The notes: generated from the sequence alone by a model not told the origin. A DNA stretch of 17,752 bases from Ruminococcaceae bacterium UBA1244 (GCA_002308635.1 DBWG01000050.1:1-17752), one strand, 5' to 3'. Positions 6,966 through 14,984 are shown, counted from the stretch's first letter. Program-made: numbers and translations.

Positions 6966-9449
6966 GTGGATAACGAAGAGATCATGCAGTCCTCAAGAAT
7001 TATCGACGTGGATATCGAAAAGGAAATGAAAAAATCATTTCTGGACTATTCAATGTCGGTAATCGTTTCAAGAGCCCTGCCGGATGTTCGTGACGGGCTG
7101 AAGCCTGTTCACAGAAGGATCCTCTATTCACAGTATGAAGATAACCTTACTCCTGATAAGCCCTACAAAAAGTGCGCTACCACAGTAGGTAATGTGCTTG
7201 GACGGTATCATCCTCACGGTGACAGCTCCGTCTATGACGCTCTTGTGCGTCTTGCTCAGGATTTTTCAATGAGATATACACTCGTTGACGGTCACGGAAA
7301 CTTCGGTTCTGTGGACGGAGATCCGCCTGCTGCATACCGTTATACCGAGTCAAGGATGAGCAAGATAAGCGTGGAGATGCTGACCGATATTGACAAGGAA
7401 ACAGTCGATTTTATCCCGAACTATGACGACAGCCGCAAGGAGCCTTCTGTTCTGCCGTCAAGGTTCCCGAATCTCCTCGTGAACGGTTCTACCGGTATCG
7501 CAGTCGGTATGGCAACAAATATCCCGCCGCATAATCTCGGTGAGGTGGTTGATGCCGTAAACTATGTTATTGATAATCCCGATGCGTCTCTTGACGAGAT
7601 AATGCAGTACATAAAAGGTCCTGATTTTCCGACAGCAGGAATTATCATGGGTCAGAGCGGAATAAAAGCCGCTTATGCGACAGGCAGAGCAAAAATTACC
7701 GTCAGGGCAAGAGCTGAGATCGTTGAGGACAAAAACGGCAGGAATAAAATAATCGTTACCGAGCTTCCTTATCAGGTAAACAAGGCAAGACTCGTTGAGA
7801 GTATTGCCGATATGGTCAAGGACAAGAGAATAGAAGGCATCAGCAATATTGACGACCACTCCGACAGAAACGGAATGCACATAGAGATCACTCTCAAAAG
7901 AGAGGCTTCTCCAAAGGTCGTGCTGAACAGCCTTTATCATAATTCTCAGATGCAGATCACCTACGGCATAATCCTGCTTGCAATAGTAAACGGCGTTCCG
8001 AAGATACTTACACTGAAGGATATACTTCAGAATTATATTGATTTTCAGGTCGATGTCATTACCCGCAGGACTATCTATGACCTCAGAAAAGCCGAAGAAA
8101 GAGCGCATATCCTCGAAGGCTTGAAAATAGCCATTGACTTTATTGACGAGGTAATAAGGATCATTCGTTCTTCAAAGGATCAGCCGACAGCAAGACAGAA
8201 TCTTTCTGAAAGATTCGGACTCGATGATGCACAGACTCAGGCTATCGTCGCTATGCGTCTTGGACAGCTTTCAGGTCTGGAGCGTGAAAAGATCGAAGAA
8301 GAGCTTGCAGGTCTTATCGAAAAGATAGCCGACTTTAAGGATATTCTCAGCAACGGCGAAAGACTTCTTGGCATCATCAAGACGGAACTCAATGCTATCC
8401 GTGCAAAATTCAATGACGAGCGCCGTACTCAGATCGAGTCTGTAAGCGGCGAGGTCGATATAGAGGATCTTATCCCGTATGAAGACTGTGTTATCACAAT
8501 GACCAACTTCGGCTATGTAAAGCGCCAGAAGGTGGATATCTACCGCACACAGCGCAGAGGCGGCAGAGGTATTTCGGGAATGAACAGAAGGGAAGAGGAC
8601 GTTGCAACAGATATGTTTGTTGCCGGCACCCATGATTATGCTTTGTTCTTTACAAATTTTGGAAGAGTATACAGGATGAAATGCTATCTCATCCCTGAGG
8701 GTTCAAGGGTATCAAAGGGAATGAATATCAATAATCTTCTTCCGCTTTCTCCGAATGAAAAGGTAACCTCTATGATACGTATGCCTGAAGAGGGCGACGA
8801 CGGTATGTATCTTGTTATGATAACCAAAAAGGGTCTCATAAAAAGAACTGCTACAAAAGCATTCCATTCACTCCGCAAAGGCGGACTTAATGCCATCACC
8901 ATCAACGATGACGACGAGCTTGTATGGGTGCGCCTTACAGACGGAAACTCTCAGCTTCTCATTGCTACACAAAACGGTATGGCAATCCGCATCAATGAGA
9001 CAGATGTAAGAGATATGGGCAGAACCGCAAGAGGAGTAAAGGCTATCAGACTGAAAGGTGACGACAGCGTTATCGGAATGTCGATACTCAGAGAAGATGC
9101 TTATATCCTTACTGTTTCGGAAAAAGGTCTTGGCCGCCTTACACCGCAGAGCGAATACCGCATCCAGTCAAGAGGCGGAAAGGGTCTTAAAAACTATCAG
9201 ACAGGAAAGCATGGAAAGGTAGCTGCCATAAAAGCAGTAGATCTTGATGATGATATCATTCTTATTTCCGACAACGGCGTAATTATCAGAATAAAAGCCT
9301 CGTCAATAAGTATCAGTTCAAGACAGAGCAGGGGCGTTATTCTTATGAAGATGGATGGCAACAGCAAGATAGCAACTATTTCAAGAGCCCCCAGTGAAGA
9401 CGACACCTCATCTGATAATTTTGATGAAAACGATGACGAAGATATCTGA
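6966..9449 (+). CDS. gyrA: DNA gyrase subunit A
   Basis: The DNA cleavage and rejoining subunit of gyrase, 827 residues, close to B. subtilis GyrA. The N-terminal winged-helix region carries SRALPDVRDGLKPVHRRILY and the catalytic Tyr126 in AYRYTESRM. The quinolone-determining stretch HPHGDSSVYD has Ser87 and Asp91 at the positions of E. coli Ser83 and Asp87, so it looks wild-type. The C-terminal wrapping domain contains the GyrA box QRRGGRG at 529-535, which marks it as gyrase and not ParC. The tail is acidic (DDTSSDNFDENDDEDI). The start is GTG at 6966 with AGAGGTG at 6952-6958. It is the last gene of the + strand block and is followed within 12 bases by a strong terminator. Confidence 0.98.
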   Translation: MDNEEIMQSSRIIDVDIEKEMKKSFLDYSMSVIVSRALPDVRDGLKPVHRRILYSQYEDNLTPDKPYKKCATTVGNVLGRYHPHGDSSVYDALVRLAQDFSMRYTLVDGHGNFGSVDGDPPAAYRYTESRMSKISVEMLTDIDKETVDFIPNYDDSRKEPSVLPSRFPNLLVNGSTGIAVGMATNIPPHNLGEVVDAVNYVIDNPDASLDEIMQYIKGPDFPTAGIIMGQSGIKAAYATGRAKITVRARAEIVEDKNGRNKIIVTELPYQVNKARLVESIADMVKDKRIEGISNIDDHSDRNGMHIEITLKREASPKVVLNSLYHNSQMQITYGIILLAIVNGVPKILTLKDILQNYIDFQVDVITRRTIYDLRKAEERAHILEGLKIAIDFIDEVIRIIRSSKDQPTARQNLSERFGLDDAQTQAIVAMRLGQLSGLEREKIEEELAGLIEKIADFKDILSNGERLLGIIKTELNAIRAKFNDERRTQIESVSGEVDIEDLIPYEDCVITMTNFGYVKRQKVDIYRTQRRGGRGISGMNRREEDVATDMFVAGTHDYALFFTNFGRVYRMKCYLIPEGSRVSKGMNINNLLPLSPNEKVTSMIRMPEEGDDGMYLVMITKKGLIKRTATKAFHSLRKGGLNAITINDDDELVWVRLTDGNSQLLIATQNGMAIRINETDVRDMGRTARGVKAIRLKGDDSVIGMSILREDAYILTVSEKGLGRLTPQSEYRIQSRGGKGLKNYQTGKHGKVAAIKAVDLDDDIILISDNGVIIRIKASSISISSRQSRGVILMKMDGNSKIATISRAPSEDDTSSDNFDENDDEDI

Positions 9450-9460
9450 AAAGAGCCAAT

Positions 9461-9500
9461 AAAAAAACTGCCGCATCATTAAAGGTGCGGCAGTTTTTTT
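9461..9500. terminator. Strong bidirectional intrinsic terminator
   Basis: A perfect 15-bp inverted repeat, AAAAAAACTGCCGCA (9461-9475) and TGCGGCAGTTTTTTT (9486-9500), with a 10-base loop. The GC-rich stem flanked by A7 and T7 works on both strands: it ends the gyrA transcript on + and is placed to end the lipoprotein operon transcript on -. Confidence 0.95.
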
Positions 9501-9542
9501 GTGCTTATGTTATTGTGTTTTTTGGTATGATATTTCGGCAAT

Positions 9543-9558
9543 TGTTTCACGTGAAACA
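9543..9558. promoter_or_regulatory. parS: parS site 1 (left cluster)
   Basis: An exact 16-bp palindrome TGTTTCACGTGAAACA, the consensus ParB/Spo0J binding site of Firmicutes. The flanks read CAAT before it and TTT after it on the + strand. It lies between the gyrA terminator and the lipoprotein stop. Confidence 0.96.
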
Positions 9559-9622
9559 TTTCGGGTTGTTTTAGTGATATTTGATATTATGCCGGAATGT
9601 TTCTGTATTTAAGGGGGTCAAT

Positions 9623-9638
9623 TGTTTCACGTGAAACA
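9623..9638. promoter_or_regulatory. parS: parS site 2 (left cluster)
   Basis: A second exact TGTTTCACGTGAAACA, 80 bases after site 1 and in the same flank orientation. The shared stretch with site 1 covers 23 bases without mismatch (9539-9561 and 9619-9641) and continues with weaker similarity for some 25 more bases, so the two look like a duplicated unit. Confidence 0.96.
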
Positions 9639-9697
9639 TTTTTTGTTGTTTTTGAGATGTTTATTGAAGGTGTGTTGGGAAGCATCGATATGTATTG

Positions 9698-10144
9698 TTA
9701 TGATTGTTTTTCATAATAGGGGACAGTCTGTCCGAGTGCAAGCTTGTTATCCTCTTTCGGGTCACAAAGCTTACCGTCTTTGAGTACATAATCTGTTGAT
9801 GACTTGTCGCTCTTAATGGTTATAGTATCCTTATTTGATGTCCATATAATCGGGAACTCTTCGCCGGATATCAGATATTTGCCTGTATGATCTTCATAGA
9901 TCTCGAGAAGATCATCCTCATATTTTCCAAATGTTATTCCGGACTGTTCATCGTTCTTGAAATACGTTTTCCATGTTCCGACAAAGCGCATATCTGCATT
10001 ATTTGCGGATGTTCCTGAAATAACAGGCGATGCGTTTGACGAGGAATTACCATCTGAATTGTTGTTTCCGCAGGCTGCACAGCAAAGCAGTGCAGCGAGG
10101 GCAAGGATTCCGGCGGTCGTTTTAAAAATCTTATTCATCATCAT
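9698..10144 (-). CDS. Small lipoprotein of the ECF sigma operon
   Basis: A 148-residue predicted lipoprotein. The signal peptide MMMNKIFKTTAGILALAALL leads to CCAAC, with Cys25 as the lipidation site; the -3 residue is Cys rather than the usual Leu, a slightly atypical lipobox. A Ser/Asn-rich linker (27-48) follows, then a compact domain from FVGTWKTYF to the end, with GTW, DDLLEIYEDHTGKY and PIIWTSNKDTITI that look like a small beta-rich lipocalin-type or DUF5640-like fold; this is weak resemblance only. The first of three ATG codons (10144) is chosen because GGAG at 10151-10154 lies six bases away. It overlaps the end of the upstream large gene by 14 bases, so the two are probably translationally coupled. 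It is presumably an outer-face lipid-anchored partner; function unknown. Confidence 0.75.
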   Translation of the reverse strand: MMMNKIFKTTAGILALAALLCCAACGNNNSDGNSSSNASPVISGTSANNADMRFVGTWKTYFKNDEQSGITFGKYEDDLLEIYEDHTGKYLISGEEFPIIWTSNKDTITIKSDKSSTDYVLKDGKLCDPKEDNKLALGQTVPYYEKQS

Positions 10145-12686
10145 TATTATCTCCTTTTTGTTCTGAATCATAAACTTCTGATCCGTTTATGATTACTTTT
10201 GAAATTTCGTTTGTGTCGACTTTCAACGCACAATCGTATAGTTCCTTTGTGTTCATAAGGGATGTATTAACAGGTGTTTTGGAATATGCAAGGATAATTT
10301 CGTATGTTACGTCTGTTTCCTCGGTATCGTTTTCATCGGCATCATCAATACGTCCGAAGCCGTTGTCTGCTTCCTGATGGTCATTTACGAATATCAGATA
10401 ATACTCAGTGCCGTCCTTCATAATGACCTTTGAATTATTGTAATCATAGGTATTCGGTTTTTCCATGCCGAGGTAAAGAATATCAGTGATCTTATCAATA
10501 TCCATAGTTGTAGTTTCTTCCGAATGGAGAAGTACCTTGGAAGGTGTAATGTTCATAGTTATTCTATGTCCTTCTTTTACTACGCCGGGAACATCATCGT
10601 GTTTGAGATGCTTTACGATACCGTTATTGCGCTCATAGGTGTTGATGTTTTCACGAAGGTTAAGATAATCAGGCTGAGTATGGATAACAACTATGTCATC
10701 CGTATATTTGCCGTTAAAATGCTTTAATGCTTCTGTGTATAATTTCTGACCCCTGAACCAGCTTGAAGTATAATCCAATACAGCCTGTTCATCAAGAGTG
10801 GGATCATCCTTTATATAGTAATTTTCAAGATTCAGCTCCATAATATATTCATCAAAGCAGTCCGGTTTGTCGGTGATAGAAATAGTGTAAATTACAAGTC
10901 CGTTTTCTTCATCCTTTATCAGGTTGTTTATTACATTGAGAAGCTGATTTTTTGTGCCTTTTATTTTAAATATTGCATGAGTTACAGCGTTTGCGCCTTC
11001 CTGACCGGAAAAATATTTTCCTTCATAGATATCATATTCCATGAGCATCTGATTATCAACAAAGCCTGTTTTTGTTCCGAATATAAAATCTCTGTAATAC
11101 TTTTCATCAAGTGCGCTGAGCTTGCGGTTATTGATATCTGTTTCGCAGAGAGGATCAAGTTCTGCGTTTCTTGTTGTGTTTGTTCTTTCATCGGGTGCCT
11201 GATAGATCGTGTTGCCGTTGATGATAATTGCAGAGACCTTCTGAGGATCCAAAACCGATTCTTTTACTTCGTTTTCTATAATGCCGTATCCAAAGCTGTT
11301 GTCATAGGGTAACTCAGAGAATGCAAATTCAAAGTCATCTGTAACTTCAAGCTTGCCTTCTTCATTGAAATTGATGCCTGATCCGTTATTTTTGTCAAGG
11401 AAATAATAGGCTGTTCCGTCCTTCATAACTATCCTGGAATTGCTGTAGTCAATGTTGGAGAATTTATAATTGTCTTCGTTATATTTATATATAACAGAGC
11501 TTACTCCGAACATCGGTTCAAGAGTTTGGTTATCAAAGTCTATTACAACGTTTTTCTTCATTTCGTCATCGTAATTGCTGATAGTGCAGTATTCATCTAC
11601 TTTTGCTCTTACTGCTTCTTCTGTATAAGCTGCACTTGAATTAAGTGTGAGCGAGAATGGAGTCATCTTCATAGACATTACAGAATCTTTTCTGAGGAAA
11701 TCGGGAGCCTGTGTGTCTGTAAAGACATTCTGAATGCTGTTTTCAACTTCAAAGTCCATCTTGAAGCTCATATCATATACGAGGTCATATTTTACGGGTT
11801 CGATCTGGTAGAGAGTATATACTCCGTCTTTATATACCCACTTGCAGTCGCTGTAGAAATCTAAACCTTCAGCATCACAGAGACTTTTTGCCGCAAAGTA
11901 GTTATCATCGTTCATTTTGTTGTATTGTGCGATCTTGTTTGTATATTTGCAGAGGTTGATATATTCGGAGCTTATTTCTCCTTTTCCGCCGGAGCTTGCG
12001 CCGTAGCCTGCGGTCAGTTCGATATACATTTTAAGCTCTGTGCGGTCATCGCTGAGGATGTATTCTACAGAATTGGTGCTTTCTTCAACTATGTTGTCCA
12101 GATTATCCAGCGAGTAGTAAACATACTGATAATCGGGTTTGTTTTCCATGTTTCTGATCTCTGAGAGATAGTCTTTGTTTTCGACCTGATACAGCTCTTT
12201 GAGCGGTTTGATCTCGTCAAGAAGGATGCCTTCCGGCTTGAGGATATTCATGCCTTCATCGACAAATTCGGAGCCGTCCTTTTTGGTGATGACCACAGAA
12301 GCTATAGATTTTTTGCCGTCGCTTACGATACCGAGGAACTCAGCCTGGAGATCATTGTCAGCGGATTCAAAGCTGAAAGCCTTTGCCTCGTTTACTTCAA
12401 GGATGCTGACTTCTCCGTTATACTTATCAGTAAAATCTGCGGTGTGTTTTTTTGTCATTGTAGCGGCTATTGCTGTTGTTCCGAGGACGGTTGCAGACAC
12501 AACTGCGGCAATGAGGAATATTGTAAAGCCTTTGCGGTTCTTTCTCTTTTTGCCGGCCGAGATCTGGCTGAATACATTGGTTCTGATCTTTTGAGGGTCT
12601 ATTCCGAGGTCTTCGTTAATTGTTGTTTCTTCGATATTAAAATTCTCTTCAAAGCTGTTGAATTCTTTTCTGAATGATGTTTTCAT
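10131..12686 (-). CDS. Large single-pass membrane protein, probable anti-sigma factor or sensor
   Basis: An 851-residue protein encoded directly after an ECF sigma factor with an ATGA overlap (its ATG and the sigma TGA share three bases), the usual arrangement for a sigma / anti-sigma pair. Residues 1-52 are hydrophilic and end in KKRKNRK; one transmembrane helix spans about 54-76; the remaining 775 residues would be outside the membrane. The part just after the helix (VNEAKAFSFESADNDLQAEF) faintly recalls DUF4179-type proteins, which also go with ECF sigma factors. Two copies of an internal repeat are visible, near residues 336-495 and 708-845, each with an M-x-I/M-TP stretch, S-(K/R)-(V/I)-(V/I)-MKDGT-x-YY and (V/I)IING-x-x-(V/I)Y. 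Ribosome binding site AAAGGGGA is at 12694-12701. Anti-sigma function is inferred from context; no known anti-sigma zinc motif is seen. Confidence 0.8.
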   Translation of the reverse strand: MKTSFRKEFNSFEENFNIEETTINEDLGIDPQKIRTNVFSQISAGKKRKNRKGFTIFLIAAVVSATVLGTTAIAATMTKKHTADFTDKYNGEVSILEVNEAKAFSFESADNDLQAEFLGIVSDGKKSIASVVITKKDGSEFVDEGMNILKPEGILLDEIKPLKELYQVENKDYLSEIRNMENKPDYQYVYYSLDNLDNIVEESTNSVEYILSDDRTELKMYIELTAGYGASSGGKGEISSEYINLCKYTNKIAQYNKMNDDNYFAAKSLCDAEGLDFYSDCKWVYKDGVYTLYQIEPVKYDLVYDMSFKMDFEVENSIQNVFTDTQAPDFLRKDSVMSMKMTPFSLTLNSSAAYTEEAVRAKVDEYCTISNYDDEMKKNVVIDFDNQTLEPMFGVSSVIYKYNEDNYKFSNIDYSNSRIVMKDGTAYYFLDKNNGSGINFNEEGKLEVTDDFEFAFSELPYDNSFGYGIIENEVKESVLDPQKVSAIIINGNTIYQAPDERTNTTRNAELDPLCETDINNRKLSALDEKYYRDFIFGTKTGFVDNQMLMEYDIYEGKYFSGQEGANAVTHAIFKIKGTKNQLLNVINNLIKDEENGLVIYTISITDKPDCFDEYIMELNLENYYIKDDPTLDEQAVLDYTSSWFRGQKLYTEALKHFNGKYTDDIVVIHTQPDYLNLRENINTYERNNGIVKHLKHDDVPGVVKEGHRITMNITPSKVLLHSEETTTMDIDKITDILYLGMEKPNTYDYNNSKVIMKDGTEYYLIFVNDHQEADNGFGRIDDADENDTEETDVTYEIILAYSKTPVNTSLMNTKELYDCALKVDTNEISKVIINGSEVYDSEQKGDNNDDE

Positions 12687-13228
12687 ATTTCAAATCCCCT
12701 TTCGATAAGTGCTTTTTTGATTTTTTCTCGTGTTCGTTTGAGTTTTGTTTTTACAGTTTCAAGATTGAGTTTCATTACTTCGGATATTTTTGGAGTTTTT
12801 TGATAGTAGAAATAGTAGCGTATCAGGATTTCTTTGTCGGGTTCATCTATTGAGTTTACGACATCAAGCAGTTCTTTGCTGACCTCTTTTTTTTCGGTCT
12901 GATCTGCAATATTGAAATCGTCTTCGGGGTCATAGTCTTCGATATTGACGATATTGCTTGTTTTGAGTGTGGATAGTTTATTGATGGCTCGTGTTTTTGC
13001 GATACAGCAGATATATCCTTTAAGCTTTTCGGGATTTATTTTTTCTGTATTGTTCCAGAGAGTGATAAAAACATCTGAGGTGACTTCTTCGATATCTTCC
13101 TTTGTCATACTTCCTTTTGATACGTTATATATGATGGTAGAAACGAGTGGAGTGTATTTAAGAATTATTTCACCAAGAGCGTTTTCATCTTTTTTCTTAA
13201 GTCTTTCTGCAATATCAGTGTCGTTCAT
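12683..13228 (-). CDS. ECF-type sigma-70 factor
   Basis: A 181-residue RNA polymerase sigma factor of the extracytoplasmic-function class, containing only regions 2 and 4. Region 2 lies at about 20-90 and includes the core-binding stretch DIEEVTSDVFITLWNN and KGYICCIAKTRAINKL, the usual YLxxIARNxAIN motif. Region 4 occupies about 125-178: SIDEPDKEILIRYYFY, then the helix-turn-helix KISEVMKLNLETVKTKLKR for -35 recognition. There is a strong AGGAGGT at 13235-13241. It starts a three-gene operon with the large membrane protein and the lipoprotein. The gene is A+T rich: a hand count of bases 12781-12840 gives 21 of 60 G+C, against 31 of 60 at 7501-7560 in gyrA. Target genes are unknown; autoregulation is likely by family habit. 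Confidence 0.9.
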   Translation of the reverse strand: MNDTDIAERLKKKDENALGEIILKYTPLVSTIIYNVSKGSMTKEDIEEVTSDVFITLWNNTEKINPEKLKGYICCIAKTRAINKLSTLKTSNIVNIEDYDPEDDFNIADQTEKKEVSKELLDVVNSIDEPDKEILIRYYFYYQKTPKISEVMKLNLETVKTKLKRTREKIKKALIERGFEI

Positions 13229-13327
13229 GTTTTTACCTCCTGTGCTTTTATTGAAGCTTCTGTCTATAATAACAGCAGATGTATAAGTTTGGGTCCAAAA
13301 AAATTTTATTTTTTTAAATTTTTTTTT

Positions 13328-13357
13328 ATTATACTATATTATCCCTGTTTTTATCAA
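13328..13357 (-). promoter_or_regulatory. Sigma-A type promoter for the ECF operon
   Basis: On the - strand TTGATA (13357-13352) and TATAAT (13333-13328) are 18 bases apart. The implied start near 13321 leaves a leader of about 90 bases before the sigma gene ATG. The -35 sits directly after the T-run of the mnmE terminator. A second, sigma-autoregulated promoter nearer the gene (around 13266-13298) is possible but I cannot assign it. Confidence 0.6.
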
Positions 13358-13358
13358 T

Positions 13359-13389
13359 AAAAAAGCGGACGCACAAAAAAGTGCGCCCG
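13359..13389 (-). terminator. Intrinsic terminator after mnmE
   Basis: On the - strand the stem CGGGCGCAC / GTGCGTCCG (13389-13381 with 13374-13366) has nine pairs including one G-U wobble and a six-base T loop, followed by CTTTTTTATT. The wobble is a mismatch on the + strand, so the element is built for - strand transcripts, that is, for mnmE. Confidence 0.88.
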
Positions 13390-13455
13390 AAAATTCATGG
13401 AGCTATCGGTCCAAAATAATAGCAAAACTAAAGAGTGCGAAGTGTGGAGTTGTCC

Positions 13456-13471
13456 GGTGCGGTCACGCACC
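13456..13471. other. Small hairpin touching the mnmE stop codon
   Basis: GGTGCG (13456-13461) and CGCACC (13466-13471) form a perfect six-base stem with a GTCA loop. Base 13471 is the last base of the mnmE TAG stop. There is no T-run, so it is not a terminator; it could be a 3' stability hairpin or chance. Confidence 0.4.
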
Positions 13472-14835
13472 TATTTGCCGACACAGAAGTGAGAGAAGAC
13501 TTGTGCAGTGACGGTCTCGGTGACACGTTCACCCGTGAGTTCTAAAAGGCAGTTTATGGCTTCTTCTATAATGACGGTGACAGCATCTAAAGTTATGGAA
13601 AGAGAAAGAGCTTCTATCGCTTCTGTGAGGGAATTGAATGCACTCTGTGCGGCACTGCGCTGGCGTTCTGTGGCCAGAATGCCCTGGGAGGCATCTAATT
13701 TTGAAGTGCCGATTATATCGGAGACCTGCTTTTCAAGCTCGGATGTTCCGCTGCCTGAAAGAGCCGAAATAAAGATAACATGGCTGATGCGCTGTTTTAT
13801 GTATTCGCTGTCAAGCTCTGTCGGGAGATCGGTCTTGTTTATGACGGCGAGTGCGGGAGCGTCTTTGAGAAGATCTATCAGCTCTTTGTCATCATCTGAA
13901 AGCGGTCTGGATGAATCAAAGACCGCAAGTACAAGACCGGCTTTCTGTATTCTGCTACGTGCCCGTTCAACTCCTATGCGTTCAACAGGATCGTCTGTTG
14001 TGTGGATGCCGGCAGTGTCAGAAAGCCTGAGCGGGATCTCGCCTAATATTACGGTCTCCTCGATAACGTCACGGGTCGTTCCGGGAATATTCGTTACGAT
14101 AGAACGCTCACAGCCGGAGAGAAGATTCATGATCGTCGATTTTCCGACATTCGGACGGCCTGCGATAACAGTATCAACGCCTTCACGCATGATCTTTCCG
14201 GCATCGTAGCCTTTGAGCAGAGAGGATAACTCATCTCTGCACTCATTCAGTGTCTGAGTAAGATTTGACGTATCAACTTCAGGAATGTCTTCTTCAGGAT
14301 AATCTGCCCATGCAGAAAGATGTGCGGCAGTGTTTACGAGCCTGTTTCTTACAGAGTCGATACGCTCTCTTAGCTTTCCTTCCATGCAGGCAAGAGCGGC
14401 CTTTGCAGACTGTGAGCCTCTGGCGGAGATTATGTCCATAACGGCTTCGGCTTCTGTAAGCCCCATCTTTCCGTTGAGAAAAGCGCGTTTTGTAAATTCG
14501 CCGGCTTCTGCCGGAAATGCTCCGTTTTTGAGGACGGCTCTCAGGACACGTTTTGTAACATACAATCCGCCGTGACACGAAAGCTCTACAACGTCTTCTC
14601 CGGTATAGCTGTGCGGCGCACGGAAAACAAGAGCCACAGCTTCATCTATCGGTTCGCCGTCATCATATACTCTCCCGTAGGCTGCCGTGTAGCCTTTCAT
14701 CTCCGTTATTTTTTTGTCGGTTATTGATCTGAATACCTTTTCGGCAACGGAGAGTGCGTTTTCGCCGGATATTCTTATAACTCCGATACCTCCGACTCCG
14801 TTTGCGGTAGAAATGGCTGCTATTGTTTTTTCCAT
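13471..14835 (-). CDS. mnmE: tRNA modification GTPase MnmE (TrmE)
   Basis: MnmE, with MnmG, makes the 5-carboxymethylaminomethyl (or aminomethyl) modification at wobble uridine 34 of certain tRNAs; it is a cytosolic, potassium-activated GTPase. The 454-residue product has the N-terminal formyl-THF binding domain (TIAAISTANGVGGIGVIRISG, then PHSYTGEDVVELSCHGG and AGEFTKRAFLNGKM), a helical domain, and an inserted G domain with P-loop GRPNVGKS at 226-233, IPGTTRD, DTAG and NKTD. It ends FCVGK, carrying the essential family-terminal Cys (Cys451) in the C-x-GK motif; Val replaces the commoner Ile. ATG at 14835 has GAGG at 14843-14846. It is transcribed against the parAB genes, while in many Firmicutes mnmE, mnmG, rsmG and parAB run together; mnmG and rsmG are absent here. 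Confidence 0.97.
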   Translation of the reverse strand: MEKTIAAISTANGVGGIGVIRISGENALSVAEKVFRSITDKKITEMKGYTAAYGRVYDDGEPIDEAVALVFRAPHSYTGEDVVELSCHGGLYVTKRVLRAVLKNGAFPAEAGEFTKRAFLNGKMGLTEAEAVMDIISARGSQSAKAALACMEGKLRERIDSVRNRLVNTAAHLSAWADYPEEDIPEVDTSNLTQTLNECRDELSSLLKGYDAGKIMREGVDTVIAGRPNVGKSTIMNLLSGCERSIVTNIPGTTRDVIEETVILGEIPLRLSDTAGIHTTDDPVERIGVERARSRIQKAGLVLAVFDSSRPLSDDDKELIDLLKDAPALAVINKTDLPTELDSEYIKQRISHVIFISALSGSGTSELEKQVSDIIGTSKLDASQGILATERQRSAAQSAFNSLTEAIEALSLSITLDAVTVIIEEAINCLLELTGERVTETVTAQVFSHFCVGK

Positions 14836-14864
14836 ATTATCGCCTCGTATTATTTGATAAGCTG

Positions 14865-14893
14865 ATTATACCACACTTATGCGGTTTTGTAAA
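14865..14893 (-). promoter_or_regulatory. mnmE promoter
   Basis: On the - strand TTTACA (14893-14888), a 17-base spacer and TATAAT (14870-14865) preceded by TGG, giving an extended -10. Transcription should start near 14858, leaving about 22 bases before the ATG. The nearest parS site begins 15 bases upstream of the -35. Confidence 0.88.
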
Positions 14894-14908
14894 ACAGTTG
14901 TAAAAAAA

Positions 14909-14924
14909 TGTTTCACGTGAAACA
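14909..14924. promoter_or_regulatory. parS: parS site 3 (right array)
   Basis: Exact TGTTTCACGTGAAACA, the first of three sites in the 38-bp array; nearest to the mnmE promoter. Confidence 0.97.
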
Positions 14925-14946
14925 AATTGCAGGAAACAATAAAAAA

Positions 14947-14962
14947 TGTTTCACGTGAAACA
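14947..14962. promoter_or_regulatory. parS: parS site 4 (right array)
   Basis: Exact TGTTTCACGTGAAACA, the middle site of the 38-bp array. Confidence 0.97.
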
Positions 14963-14984
14963 AATTGCAGGAAACAATAAAAAA

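Noticed and set aside
7458..8108. 216-codon open frame on the - strand inside gyrA
   Set aside because: It is antisense to a well-conserved part of gyrA, has no credible ribosome binding site and no recognisable protein features.
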